From: Syntrophobacterales bacterium
GTDB lineage: Bacteria > Desulfobacterota > Syntrophia > Syntrophales > UBA5619
Length of the DNA: 61,741 nt
NCBI GenBank assembly: GCA_019429105.1
Contig: JAHYJE010000021.1
Span: 1 to 61,741 of the forward strand
Reading direction: 5' to 3'
The notes below the pieces were generated by a model. The model did no database searches and was not told where the DNA came from. It worked only from the letters and a program-made list of their open reading frames with translations. The position numbers and the translations under genes were made by a program. How positions within the stretch are numbered: position 1 is the stretch's first letter; the number at the start of each line of letters is the position of its first letter. Shown one piece after another: positions 15,863-24,757 of this stretch.

Positions 15863-17205
15863 GAGCTTTGCATAACTCCGATTTCCTCCTGGCCCATTTA
15901 TCGACAACCTCCTTCTCCTTCGGGTTGTTTCCGACGATGAAACCGACCACAATTTTTCGATTGAATGATCTCTAAAAACCACCTTAAAAAACTCACGAAA
16001 AATGACAATAAATATTCAATATAACTTGACATATTTCCTAATTTATGCCATATTTCCGCCATCAAATTTCTCACTGGAGGGGATATGGGATATAAACGTG
16101 CAGATAACAATATGACCTTCGCCGAAATGTCGCTTTTGAGTTCCATGGAACATAACCGCAGCCTCAAAAGGCTTGAAAAGATAAGCCAACTTATCGACTG
16201 GTCGCAGGTGCGGGAGATTCTGGATGCTCATTATACCGTCGGCACCAGCCGGGAAGGCGCCGATGCCTACTCCCCGGTGATGCTCCTTAAAGCTCTTTTG
16301 CTTCAGCAGTGGTATCATATAGATTCCGATCCGGAGTTGGAAAACCAGATCAACGACCGTGTCTCCTTCAAGAAATTCATTGGCTTGTCCTTTGACAAGC
16401 AGTCCCCTGACCATTCGACCTTCTCCCGTTTTCGGGGTCGTCTTTCCAAGGATGCGATGATCAACATCAACAGTGTTGTTCTCCAGCAGTTCGCTAAAAA
16501 GGGTTTTGTGATCAATGAAGGGGTAGCCGTTGACGCCCGCCTGGTACAGTCCGCCAGCCATCCGATCAGCAAAGAGGAGATCAAAAAGGAACTGGAAAAA
16601 AGAGAAACTCCGGAAGGGAAACTGGATAAAAATGGCAAACCGCTTAAATTCTCCAGAGATATGGAGTCGGACTGGGTAATCAAGAACGAAAAGCCTCATT
16701 ACGGATTTAAGGAGCATGCGAGCGTTGACACCAAACACGGTTTGGTCCTTGCCACGGAACTGACACCGGCCTCGGTGAGCGACAGCATCTACCTTCCCTT
16801 TATCGTTGCCTCCAGTTGTCATACCGAAGAGCCAATCGAGAAGGTGTATGCCGACAAGGGATATTATGGGAAGCCGAATCGAGACTTTCTGGCGATGAAT
16901 TACATAGAAGACGGCATTATGCGGAAAGACACAAAGTCAACAAAATTAACTACTACAGAGACAGAGCGGAATAAAAAGCTGTCCAAGAAGCGGTACATTG
17001 TGGAGCAATACTTCGGGATCAGCCACCTGCACTACGGGGCCTTCCGGGCGAGGTTTACCAGGATGGTCAAAAATGCATTGGACAACCTGTTCAGACAAAT
17101 GGCTTTTAATCTGTTCCGAGGGAACCAGATCATCGGGACGGTGAAAATATAGGCGGATGTATGCCCGCAAACGGGGCGAGGGGCATAACAATCACAAATA
17201 GGCTC
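15863..17205 (+). mobile_element. IS5-like insertion sequence (approximate limits)
   Basis: The element carries one transposase gene. Limits are estimates: the preceding gene loses its coding pattern near 15863, where GAGCTT begins, and an inverted AGGCTC ends at 17205. Only short end matches are visible and no target duplication was found. A further inverted pair, AAAATGACA (15999-16007) and TGTCATTTT (17213-17221), is an alternative limit. Confidence 0.4.
16085..17152 (+). CDS. IS5 family transposase
   Basis: 355 residues, full length for an IS5-type DDE transposase. The N-terminal DUF772-like region has SPVMLLKALLLQQWY and FIGLSFDKQSPDHSTFSRFRGR. The catalytic triad is probably D in VAVDARLV, D in VYADKGYYG and E in RYIVEQYFG. 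An in-frame start ATG 16085 follows a strong GGAGGGG site. The gene looks intact, so the element may still be mobile. Its insertion ended the polysaccharide locus after wecA. Confidence 0.9.
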   Translation: MGYKRADNNMTFAEMSLLSSMEHNRSLKRLEKISQLIDWSQVREILDAHYTVGTSREGADAYSPVMLLKALLLQQWYHIDSDPELENQINDRVSFKKFIGLSFDKQSPDHSTFSRFRGRLSKDAMININSVVLQQFAKKGFVINEGVAVDARLVQSASHPISKEEIKKELEKRETPEGKLDKNGKPLKFSRDMESDWVIKNEKPHYGFKEHASVDTKHGLVLATELTPASVSDSIYLPFIVASSCHTEEPIEKVYADKGYYGKPNRDFLAMNYIEDGIMRKDTKSTKLTTTETERNKKLSKKRYIVEQYFGISHLHYGAFRARFTRMVKNALDNLFRQMAFNLFRGNQIIGTVKI

Positions 17206-17390
17206 CCAAAACTGTCATTTTGAGGGAAGATCGTGTCGCCATAGGGCAAATTTTGATAGGGACTTTCAGGTAAGATTTTCAGTTCGGCTCCTCAGTTTTT
17301 GAAAAAGCCGGACGGAAAGGCACTAAAAAACGAATATCGGCAAAATTCAACCTCTCACCTTGAAAAAGCTTGGTGGCACAGGAACTTAGA
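17206..17390. other. Intergenic region between IS and terminator
   Basis: No gene is seen here. The sequence between the IS right end and the terminator is neither recognisably the missing part of the gene truncated upstream nor any RNA I know. Confidence 0.3.
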
Positions 17391-17426
17391 AAGAGGGGGC
17401 TCGCTGTTGGGGGCCCCTTCTTTTTT
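17391..17426 (+). terminator. Intrinsic terminator
   Basis: AAGAGGGGGC (17391-17400) pairs with GCCCCTTCTT (17413-17422), with one G-T wobble, followed directly by a T-run to 17426. It would end transcripts coming from the polysaccharide locus or IS, facing the minus-strand gene at 17504. Confidence 0.7.
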
Positions 17427-17503
17427 GTGACAAGTGAAACACTCATGACGGCACACCGTCACCAAGAAGCATGAATGCTGTTCATAAAGTTGGAGGGACG
17501 TGT

Positions 17504-17797
17504 TTATATCTTATCCTCCACTGATTTTATCTTCCCTTCAATCCTGTTTTCAGCCCCCGCCCGGTAGTCCATCTGGAGCGTCATATATATTCGCTCCGCA
17601 TCCTTCTGCAGTTCCTGAAAGCATCTCTCGACAACCTTCATCACCTCATCCCATTCCCCTTCAAGCGCCGTGCTCATCGGCCCCAGCTTGTAGGGTAGGC
17701 CGCTTTCCCTGATAATGCGGAGCGACCTGGCCACATAGGGGCTGACGCTTGTCCCCTTGTCGGTGGGGAATATCGAAAAATGGATCAGTACGCTCAT
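17504..17797 (-). CDS. MTH1187 family thiamine-binding protein
   Basis: 97 residues, the usual length of this small ferredoxin-like-fold family (formerly DUF77). Signature parts are IHFSIFPTDKGTSVSPYVARSL and YKLGPMSTALEGEWDEVM. Characterised relatives bind thiamine or related ligands as oligomers; the physiological role is unclear. A strong AAGGAGG site precedes ATG 17797. It is monocistronic, followed by the terminator region at 17391-17426 on the other side. Confidence 0.85.
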   Translation of the reverse strand: MSVLIHFSIFPTDKGTSVSPYVARSLRIIRESGLPYKLGPMSTALEGEWDEVMKVVERCFQELQKDAERIYMTLQMDYRAGAENRIEGKIKSVEDKI

Positions 17798-17825
17798 TTT
17801 GCCTCCTTACTTGAAAAGTTTTGAA

Positions 17826-18133
17826 TTGCGAGCCAATTGCAAAAGTCCCAACGCTGTCATTCCCGCGACGCTTCTGGGCGGAAAAACGAAGTTTAATGTT
17901 CATAATCCAGAGCCAATTGCAAAACCATTTGTCATTCCCGAAAGCGGAGCTTAATGTACACAATGCTTCTATCGGGAATACGGTTTTTCAAGCAGTTAGA
18001 ACCAGATTCCCGCTTAAAATCATTGCGGGAATGACAGAATGTGAGAGTTTTGCAATTGCCTCTCCAGTTTTGAACTATTTGAAATCATGGATGCCCGACA
18101 AAAGCATTCGGGCATGACACGGAGTCTTGCAAT
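17826..18133. repeat. Cluster of REP/MITE-like hairpin repeats with two 21-bp inserts
   Basis: The gap between the MTH1187-type and thioredoxin genes is filled by repeats bounded by CAATTGCAAAA-type ends. Hairpins of the GTCATTCCCG...CGGGAATGAC type recur. Two copies of the 21-bp insert sit at 17883-17903 and 17941-17961. The section at 18084-18117 is the insert-free counterpart of 24494-24549, matching it except for 21 bases. No coding potential. Confidence 0.75.
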
Positions 18134-18144
18134 TACCTCTTACG

Positions 18145-18654
18145 CTATTTATTTTTCAGGACTGCCTCAAGATAGGGCTCGATCTGTGTGCATTCGCGGC
18201 AGACAATACGACCCTTCTTGTCAACCAGCACCAGGGAAGGAACTCCCCTGATTCCGTAAAATCTGCTCACTATCCCCGATTCGTCCGTAAGCACGCGGTA
18301 GGGGAGATTATGACGAGTGGAAAATTTTGACGCTTTTGCCTTTGATTCCTGGACGTCCACATTCACGATTTCCAGCCCCTGCTTCCCGTATATCGCGTGC
18401 AGGGATTTGAAATAAGGGACCTCGCTTATGCAGGTGGGGCACCAGGTTGTGCTGAAGATAATCATAACCGGCTTCTTGCCCTTGTAATCGCCCAGACGAA
18501 ATGTTTTGCCGTTCGTATCCTGGAGGATGAAATCCGGGGCCTTGTCAGCGCTGGCGGGCGCCTGCAGGGAAAGTGCGTTGTTTGCGATCAGAAAAATCAC
18601 GGCAATCATTATTGCCGTGCAAGCCGACCGTTTCCAGGTCATCATTTTAACCAT
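18145..18654 (-). CDS. TlpA-like thiol-disulfide protein
   Basis: 169 residues. An N-terminal hydrophobic stretch (TAIMIAVIFLIANNALSLQA) is a signal peptide or anchor, so the protein acts outside the cytoplasm. The thioredoxin fold has the redox motif WCPTC, cis-proline segment RGVPSLVLVDKKG, and the DTNGKTFRLGDYKGKKPVMIIFSTTWC start typical of the TlpA/ResA group. It would reduce disulfides, for example in cytochrome c maturation. It lies 42 bases after the CcdA-like gene, its probable electron donor. ATG 18654 follows GAGGAG. Confidence 0.88.
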   Translation of the reverse strand: MVKMMTWKRSACTAIMIAVIFLIANNALSLQAPASADKAPDFILQDTNGKTFRLGDYKGKKPVMIIFSTTWCPTCISEVPYFKSLHAIYGKQGLEIVNVDVQESKAKASKFSTRHNLPYRVLTDESGIVSRFYGIRGVPSLVLVDKKGRIVCRECTQIEPYLEAVLKNK

Positions 18655-18696
18655 TGTTGTAACTCCTCATTTTAATTGGGGGAAGGGCCCTTGTTA

Positions 18697-19413
18697 TTAA
18701 AGCCAGAGCATTCCCGCGTTGACCAGAAAATATTCGCCCGCTGCCAGCATAATCCACCCGCAGGCCTTGCCGACCCGCTCCATCCATGCGCCCGATTTGG
18801 GGATGCCTGCCAGAAGTCCGGCGAAGGTGCCGACCAGAATCAACAAAGTTCCCATTCCCAAGGCAAAAACGAACATCAGCCCGGCGGCCAGCGGCACATT
18901 CTGTCTGGTCGCCGCATAGCCGAGGACGACGGCGAGGGCTGGGGCGGTGCAAGGGCCCATCACCAGCCCGGATGCCGCACCGACAAGAAAGCTGCTTGTT
19001 CTCCCTTTTGAATTTTTGTTATCCCGGGGCCTGCTTATAAAGTCAGGCATCCTGATAGAGAAAGAAAAGACGCCGAGCATAGATAATCCCATAAGCAGAC
19101 AGAGATTGCCGATCAAAAAATAGGTCCAGGGATTGGACTGTATCTGGCCGAACAGCTTGCCGGAAAGCGCGGCAAAGGCGCCGAGGATGGTGTAAGTGAC
19201 GGCCACACCCGCAACGTAGAAAAGCGAGAGGATGAATCCTCTTGTTTTTGACCCTGTCCCCCGGGCGCCGATATAGGCAACAGTGATCGGCACGACCGGA
19301 TACATGCAGGGGGTGAAGCTCACCAGCACCCCGGCGAGGTAAACGGCCAGAAATGACAACGCTAAAGAACCTTGCAGGTATCCGGAAAGACCGCTAATGA
19401 AATTAGCTACCAT
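18697..19413 (-). CDS. CcdA/DsbD-type transmembrane electron carrier
   Basis: 238 residues with about six transmembrane helices. Two conserved cysteines lie in FTPCMYPVVPITVAY and GPCTAPALAVVLGYA, the paired redox cysteines of the DsbD membrane domain and CcdA. Such proteins carry reducing power from cytoplasmic thioredoxin to periplasmic thiol proteins. The TlpA-like gene follows in the same direction, so the two probably form one operon and one redox pathway. Its upstream region contains a copy of the 21-bp insert (19425-19445) only about a dozen bases from the start codon. Confidence 0.88.
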   Translation of the reverse strand: MVANFISGLSGYLQGSLALSFLAVYLAGVLVSFTPCMYPVVPITVAYIGARGTGSKTRGFILSLFYVAGVAVTYTILGAFAALSGKLFGQIQSNPWTYFLIGNLCLLMGLSMLGVFSFSIRMPDFISRPRDNKNSKGRTSSFLVGAASGLVMGPCTAPALAVVLGYAATRQNVPLAAGLMFVFALGMGTLLILVGTFAGLLAGIPKSGAWMERVGKACGWIMLAAGEYFLVNAGMLWL

Positions 19414-19424
19414 TTCGTCACTGG

Positions 19425-19602
19425 AAAACGAAGCCTAATGTTCATAAACTGAGACCTTTAAAATCTACTTTTTTGTCATTCCGGGTTTGACCCGGAAATC
19501 GAAGCTTGATGTTCCTAATCCAGAAGATACCGAAAATACCGGATGCCGTCTTTCGACGGTATGACGATTTGCTGAGTTTCGCGAGAAATTCGAAGGTCTC
19601 AG
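19425..19602. repeat. Inverted-repeat element with two 21-bp inserts
   Basis: CTGAGACCTT (19449-19458) and AAGGTCTCAG (19593-19602) are perfect inverted ends, the same family as 766-886. The interior contains a hairpin CATTCCGGGTTTGACCCGG followed by a 21-bp insert at 19496-19516 and then AATCC. Another insert copy (19425-19445) lies immediately outside the left end. Confidence 0.65.
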
Positions 19603-19675
19603 ATTGCGTGCATAAATTACCGATTTATAATGGCTTGCCTTCCGGACAACCGCCCCAAAGCGCGTCCCGCCATTT

Positions 19676-19882
19676 TTATCCTTCCTTGTGGGGGGTTAGT
19701 TTGACGAGGCACTCCACCGATTCACGCAACTTCTGCGCTGCCTCTCGCAGAGCGGGCGCTATTTTTGCCCCTTCCTCAAGATCCTGAATTTTCCCTGCCC
19801 ATGCCTCAAAATCAGCGGCATGTTCCTGCTCATGCTCGATCCAATGGGCGATCAAATGCTTTACTTTTTCTAAATCATTCAT
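19676..19882 (-). CDS. Small helical hypothetical protein
   Basis: 68 residues from ATG 19882, chosen because AAAGGAT precedes it and the in-frame extension upstream is not family-like. The protein is all-helical and rich in His and Glu: HLIAHWIEHEQEHAADFEAWAGKIQDL, then two more amphipathic helices. I recall similar small proteins with HWIEHN..HA patterns in anaerobic bacteria, but know no function. The His/Glu spacing could bind metal; that is speculation. Confidence 0.6.
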   Translation of the reverse strand: MNDLEKVKHLIAHWIEHEQEHAADFEAWAGKIQDLEEGAKIAPALREAAQKLRESVECLVKLTPHKEG

Positions 19883-20206
19883 GATTGATCCTTTCTTGCC
19901 GTCGCTCAAAGCGAGTTTTCTTGTTCTGTTTCCCGGAGCATTGCCCCCTGTCGTTGCGACTTATATCACAAAGCATATTTTTTGGGGAGCTTCATTATCG
20001 GGGATGCGGGTTGAAAAACGATATCATATTCCCGATTACACCCTCGGGAATGACAAGGCGGGGACATTTTTTTACAGGTTTCCTTGCAGGGGCGGGTTTT
20101 AAACCCGCTCCTGCAAGGAAACGCCCACGATGGTGAAGATTTGTCAGGGGGGTGCAAGGGGGCAAAGGCCTGCAGGCGCGCCGTTGCCCTCCTTGCGAGG
20201 TTTTTT
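19883..20206. other. Intergenic region with a long hairpin
   Basis: No gene is seen in these 324 bases. A strong palindrome occupies 20079-20121. The rest shows short CCCG-type hairpin pieces similar to the REP repeats elsewhere. Confidence 0.4.
20079..20121. repeat. REP-type hairpin
   Basis: TTTCCTTGCAGGGGCGGGTT... (20079-20099) and ...AACCCGCTCCTGCAAGGAAA (20101-20121) pair over 21 positions with one mismatch and a one-base centre. There is no T-run, so it is more likely a REP-type element than a terminator, although it could stabilise the 3' end of the carrier transcript. Confidence 0.65.
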
Positions 20207-21559
20207 CTATAAGACGCCGGCGCCGATGAGCAGGGCAAAGATGCTGAAGATGACGCCTGCGTAAATCAGGACCATGGTTGTATAGCCCATGATATCGCGC
20301 GCCGAAAGCCCCGCCAGCCCCAAAAGCGGCAGCGCCCAGAAGGGCTGAATCATGTTTGTCCATTGATCGCCCCAGGCCACCATCATCGCCGAGCGGACAG
20401 GATCGATCCCCATCATTTTTACCGCTTCGATTGTAATTGGCCCCTGCGCGGCCCACTGCCCTCCGCCGGACGGGATGAAGACATTGATGACGCCGGCAGC
20501 CCACATCTGAAACATGTAGAAAGTGGAGGGGGAAGAGACGGCCACAAACCAGCCGGCGATCACCTTGGCCAGGCCGGTACCGATCATGAGCCCCTGGATG
20601 CCGCCGTACAGCGGAAACTGCAGCGCGATTCCGCCGGCGCCTTTGATCGCGGTGCTCACCGCCTTGATATAGTTTATCGGCTTCCCGTGCAGAATAACGC
20701 CGACGATGAAGAAGATGAAGATGACGATGTTCAGGTTGAGATCGAACCCCTTGGTTGAAAAATGGAAATAAAGGTAGATAAGCCCCATCAGCCCGAAGAT
20801 CATGTTGATCGTGTAGCTGTGGTCGATCCTTTCCGCGAGAGTCGGGTTCTGCGGCATCGGCACGTTCGGTAAATCCCCGCTCAGGTCCTTGAGCCGGTCT
20901 TCCGGGATCGTTTTTACGTCTTTTTCGGCAGGATAGATCAGGGCCATCAGAAACGGCAGCGTGACGATCAAAAGAATAGCCGGGATCAGGTTGAAGGGCA
21001 TCAGAATGCTCTGGGAAACAGGGGTGACCGTTCCCAGCAGCTTCTCAATGAAATTCTGGGCGCTGCCGGAAGTGGCGATAACCAGCGGGACTGACCCGGA
21101 AAATCCCTGATGCCAGAGGACAAAACCGGCGTAGGCGGAGGCGATCAAAAAAGGAAAGTCGGCTTTACGGTTGCGTTTCGCTACCTCCATCGCCAGCAGT
21201 CCGCCGACGATCAGTCCAAACCCCCAGTTCAAAAAGGAACAGATCGCCGCGACAAAGGCGACGATCATGCCGCCCTTGACGGGGGTGTTGCCGATGCCGG
21301 CAATCCAGACCAGGAGACGGTTGATCGGCGGGCTTAAGGCCAGGCAGTGCCCGGTTACCAGAATCAGGATCATCTGGAACGCAAAGGCGACTATTCCATA
21401 GATGCCGCCTCCCCAGGCCATCATCATTTTCGTAAATCCCGCGTCTGTAAAGATCAGCGCCAGGATCGCGGCCAGAAATGTCAGAAGAATGGAAAAAAGA
21501 TAGGCGTCGGGAAGGTAATGTTTCATCAGATAGGTGAAAAAAGAAGCTAAACGTTGCAT
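20207..21559 (-). CDS. atoE: AtoE-type short-chain fatty acid carrier
   Basis: About 450 residues with ten or more hydrophobic segments; start ATG 21559 after AGGAGGG. Family features are YLPDAYLFSILLTFLAAILALIF at the N-terminus, the conserved NWGFGLIVGGLLAMEVAK, GFSGSVPL and IPSGGGQWAAQGPI near the C-terminus. Members (TIGR00366-like) move short-chain fatty acids such as butyrate or acetoacetate across the cytoplasmic membrane. The neighbouring divergent hydroxyacyl-CoA dehydrogenase/hydratase gene fits a short-chain fatty acid pathway. Transport direction cannot be told. Confidence 0.85.
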   Translation of the reverse strand: MQRLASFFTYLMKHYLPDAYLFSILLTFLAAILALIFTDAGFTKMMMAWGGGIYGIVAFAFQMILILVTGHCLALSPPINRLLVWIAGIGNTPVKGGMIVAFVAAICSFLNWGFGLIVGGLLAMEVAKRNRKADFPFLIASAYAGFVLWHQGFSGSVPLVIATSGSAQNFIEKLLGTVTPVSQSILMPFNLIPAILLIVTLPFLMALIYPAEKDVKTIPEDRLKDLSGDLPNVPMPQNPTLAERIDHSYTINMIFGLMGLIYLYFHFSTKGFDLNLNIVIFIFFIVGVILHGKPINYIKAVSTAIKGAGGIALQFPLYGGIQGLMIGTGLAKVIAGWFVAVSSPSTFYMFQMWAAGVINVFIPSGGGQWAAQGPITIEAVKMMGIDPVRSAMMVAWGDQWTNMIQPFWALPLLGLAGLSARDIMGYTTMVLIYAGVIFSIFALLIGAGVL

Positions 21560-21862
21560 AATATTGAGTCCCTCCTTTTCTTGAAAAAAACCCTCTGTTT
21601 CTTTAAAAAGTGCGGGAATTGCCTGCATGCTACCCCGCAACCCCTTTGGAACCGCCGATAATACCGTTCAAAATGTTTTCGTTTGTCTAAAAAGCATCCA
21701 GCGAAACTGCTGACCAATACGTGCGAACCTGAGCCGTTTCTGAAACTGACCGGGGGAAGTGGAACAACATTAAAAGCCATTGTCTGCAAAGGATTGTGAA
21801 GCGGCGCTGACCATACGTCAGAAAAAGGCCTGGTGTCAAGAAAAAAGTATCGTACAAAAAAC

Positions 21863-21891
21863 TTGACAGCGGCAAGGCCATTCAATATACG
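21863..21891 (+). promoter_or_regulatory. Sigma70-type promoter for the HADH-ECH gene
   Basis: TTGACA (21863-21868), a 17-bp spacer and TATACG (21886-21891) give a near-consensus promoter about 130 bases before the start at 22021. The 460-base gap between this gene and the divergent carrier gene otherwise shows nothing recognisable. Confidence 0.65.
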
Positions 21892-22020
21892 AAACAGCGA
21901 ATATTTTCAAAATAATTTCCAAGCAACGCAGAGGTCCTGGAAGGGCGGATGTCGGGAAGTTTTCTTGACAAAACGTTTAGCGGGGCCTTGAGTCGCTATA
22001 AAATAATCAGGAGGGATTTC

Positions 22021-24000
22021 ATGGACGTTAAAAAGGTTGTAGTTCTCGGGGCGGGCGCTATGGGACACGGCATAGCGCAGGTAGCGGCGATGGCCGGTTA
22101 TAAAGTGGTATTGCGCGATATCAATGAAGAGTTTGTCCAGCGAGGTTATTCACGAATCAAGGAAGACCTGGAACGCCGGGTAAAAAAGGGCAGGATGGCG
22201 GAGGCTCAGAAGAACGATCTATTGGCTGCAATCACGCCGATTGTCGATCTGAAAAAGGCGGTGAAGGATGCAGACATCATCGTGGAAGCGGTGCCGGAGA
22301 TAATGAAACTGAAGCATGAGGTTTTGAGCGAGGCCGCGAAACTTTGCCCGAAGAAGACAGTTTTTGCCACCAATACCTCTTCCCTCAGCATCACGGAGAT
22401 CGCCAAGGTCCTGGACAATCCCGGCCGCGTGGTCGGCCTCCACTTTTTCAATCCGGTTCCGGTCATGAAGCTCGTGGAGATTATCTACGGGGAGAAAACT
22501 GATGAAAAGTCCGTGCAGATTATTGAATCTTTTACGAAAAAATTAGGGAAAACACCAATTTATGTGCGGAAGGACGTCCCCGGTTTTGTTGTAAACAGGA
22601 TTTTCGTGCCTTTTTCGAACGAGGCTGCCTGGGTATTGCACAACAAGGAGGTTGCCACGCCCTTTGAGGTGGATGCCGCAATCAAATACCGTCTAGGCTT
22701 GCCGATGGGCATGCTCGAGCTGCTCGACGTCCTGGGCAACGGCGCCATCGACGTTCAATACCATGTCAGCAATTACTTCAGGGAAACCATTGGCGAGTCG
22801 TGGGGTCCGCCGACCAATCTGACCGAGCTATTCAAGGCCGGCTTGCTGGGGAAAAAGAGCGGGAAAGGGTTTTATGACTGGTCCGATCCTGCCAATAAAA
22901 ATGAAATTCCGCTGAGCGCCGGGCGCACCTTTGACCCGCTCCGGGTAGTGGTCATCGCGATCAATGAGGCGGCAAACCTGCTGATTGACAAGGTCGCGAC
23001 CAAAAGCGATATTGACGTCGGCACATTGCTGGGACTCGGCTTCCCCCGCGGCATCTTGCGGATGGCTGACGATATCGGGATTGACGTAGTGGTGGATGAA
23101 CTAAACAGGCTGTATAAAAATTTTAAAGAGGCGCGCTACAAGGCATCGTCATTGCTCGTGAAGATGGTAAAAGAGGGGAAGACCGGCAGGAAGGCCGGCC
23201 AGGGATTCTATTCGGCGGCGGAACCGGAAAACATCAAATTTGCGGTTGACGACAAGATGGTGGCGACGCTCACCTTGAACAGGCCCCAGCGGGCCAACGC
23301 CCTCAACCTGGCTTTCTTGGACGAGATCAATGCAGTGCTCGATGTTGTGGAAAAAGACGTCAACATCAGGTGTCTAATCATTACCGGTGCGGGCAAGAAT
23401 TTCTGCGCCGGCGCTGACATGTCCGGCTTTGCGTCGGGAATCCCCGGGGATATGATGCGCTTTTCCGATCGCGGTCATGAGGTATTTACCAGATTGGAGA
23501 CCTTGTCCAAGCCCGTGATTGCAGCGATAAACGGCGCCGCAATGGGCGGAGGTCTGGAGCTGGCCTTGGCTTGCGATCTGCGGATCATGAGCAGCAAGGC
23601 CTTTGTCCAGTTGCCGGAGGTCAATCTTGGCCTTTTCCCCGGCTGGGGAGGAACCCAGCGCCTGCCCCGGCTCATCGGGATGGGCAAGGCGAAGCAGGCG
23701 ATCTTCATGGCGGAGAAAATCGATGCGCAAAAGGCGCTGGACTATGGCCTGGCCAATTTCATCGCGGAGCCGGAGGGGTTTGCCGAATTTGTCCAAAAGA
23801 CCGCGGAAACGTTAGCAAAAACGAGTCCGCTCGGTTTGAAAATGGCGAAGAAGATCATGTATTACGGCGCCCAGGCGGATCAGCGGACCGGGCTTTTCCT
23901 GGAAGGCGCTTCCTCCGGCGACGTCTGCACAACCGATGACATCAGCGAAGGCATCACGGCCTTTATGAATAGACGCCCGGCAGTTTACAAGGGCCGGTAA
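22021..24000 (+). CDS. Fused 3-hydroxyacyl-CoA dehydrogenase / enoyl-CoA hydratase
   Basis: 659 residues; start ATG 22021 with AGGAGGG just upstream. Residues 1-400 are 3-hydroxyacyl-CoA dehydrogenase: the Rossmann loop VVVLGAGAMGHGIAQ, then VVGLHFFNPVPVMKLVEI and two C-terminal 3HCDH repeats. From about 410 a crotonase domain follows with FCAGADMSGFASG (oxyanion hole), GAAMGGGLELALACDL and PEVNLGLFPGWGGTQRL (catalytic Glu). The dehydrogenase comes first, the reverse of the E. coli FadB order; this arrangement is known from archaea and some anaerobes. It would interconvert crotonyl-CoA, 3-hydroxybutyryl-CoA and acetoacetyl-CoA or longer homologues. Confidence 0.92.
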   Translation: MDVKKVVVLGAGAMGHGIAQVAAMAGYKVVLRDINEEFVQRGYSRIKEDLERRVKKGRMAEAQKNDLLAAITPIVDLKKAVKDADIIVEAVPEIMKLKHEVLSEAAKLCPKKTVFATNTSSLSITEIAKVLDNPGRVVGLHFFNPVPVMKLVEIIYGEKTDEKSVQIIESFTKKLGKTPIYVRKDVPGFVVNRIFVPFSNEAAWVLHNKEVATPFEVDAAIKYRLGLPMGMLELLDVLGNGAIDVQYHVSNYFRETIGESWGPPTNLTELFKAGLLGKKSGKGFYDWSDPANKNEIPLSAGRTFDPLRVVVIAINEAANLLIDKVATKSDIDVGTLLGLGFPRGILRMADDIGIDVVVDELNRLYKNFKEARYKASSLLVKMVKEGKTGRKAGQGFYSAAEPENIKFAVDDKMVATLTLNRPQRANALNLAFLDEINAVLDVVEKDVNIRCLIITGAGKNFCAGADMSGFASGIPGDMMRFSDRGHEVFTRLETLSKPVIAAINGAAMGGGLELALACDLRIMSSKAFVQLPEVNLGLFPGWGGTQRLPRLIGMGKAKQAIFMAEKIDAQKALDYGLANFIAEPEGFAEFVQKTAETLAKTSPLGLKMAKKIMYYGAQADQRTGLFLEGASSGDVCTTDDISEGITAFMNRRPAVYKGR

Positions 24001-24079
24001 TCCCCATCAGCCCGCCCGTCTCCGGGGTGATCAGGGCAGAAGGGGAATTGTTCTGTAAAGGGGCAGCAAAGGGAAGGTT

Positions 24080-24466
24080 ATGGAAGAACTGGGGGTGTTG
24101 ATCTACGGTTACAACGGTGAAGACGCGTCGCGCCTCAGCGTTTTTCTTGACGATGCGGTAGGCTGTCACGTTTTCCTGATGAGCGCCTCCGGAAAAAACG
24201 GGGAGAAGGTCATTGATATCCTGGAAAACAGGGCCAACGATTCCTTTGCTGACGAAGAGACGAAAATCCTGCTGCTCCTCGGCTTTACCGAGGAGCAGGT
24301 CAGGACGGTTCTGGGCAGCTTTCCGTCGGGCGAAGGGGCGCCCCAGCGCCCCATCTTCTGCATGCTGACAGAAGAAAACCGGAACTGGCCGCTGGATCGC
24401 CTGCTTGAACACCTCGAAGCGGAACGTCGCTACTGGGCCGAAAAAAAGCCTGACGTGCAGTCATGA
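24080..24466 (+). CDS. DUF3783-type small protein
   Basis: 128 residues. The pattern VLIYGYNGEDASRLSVFL, a central ADEETKILLLLGFTEEQVRTVL and RPIFCMLTEENRNWPLDRLLEHL matches the DUF3783 family of uncharacterised proteins. No signal peptide or membrane segment is visible. It follows the HADH-ECH gene by 79 bases on the same strand, so it may share its transcript. Function unknown. Confidence 0.7.
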   Translation: MEELGVLIYGYNGEDASRLSVFLDDAVGCHVFLMSASGKNGEKVIDILENRANDSFADEETKILLLLGFTEEQVRTVLGSFPSGEGAPQRPIFCMLTEENRNWPLDRLLEHLEAERRYWAEKKPDVQS

Positions 24467-24493
24467 CGGAAGCCGACATCCGGGGCGTTGAAA

Positions 24494-24720
24494 ATCATGG
24501 ATGCCCGACAAAAGCATTGTGTACATTAAGCTCCGCTTTCGGGCATGACAAAATGTTTTGCAATTGAGCCAATTGCAAAACCATTTGTCATTCCCGAATG
24601 TCTCTATCGGGAATATGGTTTTTTCAAGCAGTTAGAACCAGATTATGAACATTAAACTTCGTTTTCCCGCTCAGAATCGTTGCGGGAATGACAAGAATGG
24701 GGAGTTTTGCAATTGCCTCA
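24494..24720. repeat. REP/MITE-like repeats with two 21-bp inserts
   Basis: A first piece (24494-24566) matches 18084-18117 base for base except for 21 extra bases at 24519-24539. The second piece (about 24567-24720) is the reverse-oriented relative of the repeat at 61612-61741. It carries its own insert at 24645-24665, where the other copy has none, and lacks one where the other copy has it (61717-61737). CAATTGCAAAA and TTTTGCAATTG mark the ends. Confidence 0.8.
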
Positions 24721-24757
24721 ATTGGCTCAGTTAAAAAAATTTATAGGGGGAAAAGAA

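Noticed and set aside
15768-15950. Minus-strand 60-codon open frame at the IS border
   Set aside because: It spans the presumed junction between the truncated gene and the IS, has no ribosome-binding site and no recognised family.
17826-18133. CRISPR array
   Set aside because: The repeats are of unequal length, inverted and nested, with no regular spacers and no cas genes.
21547-21885. Minus-strand open frame upstream of the fatty acid carrier
   Set aside because: Aromatic- and Arg-rich with no family features; it overlaps the carrier start and the divergent promoter.
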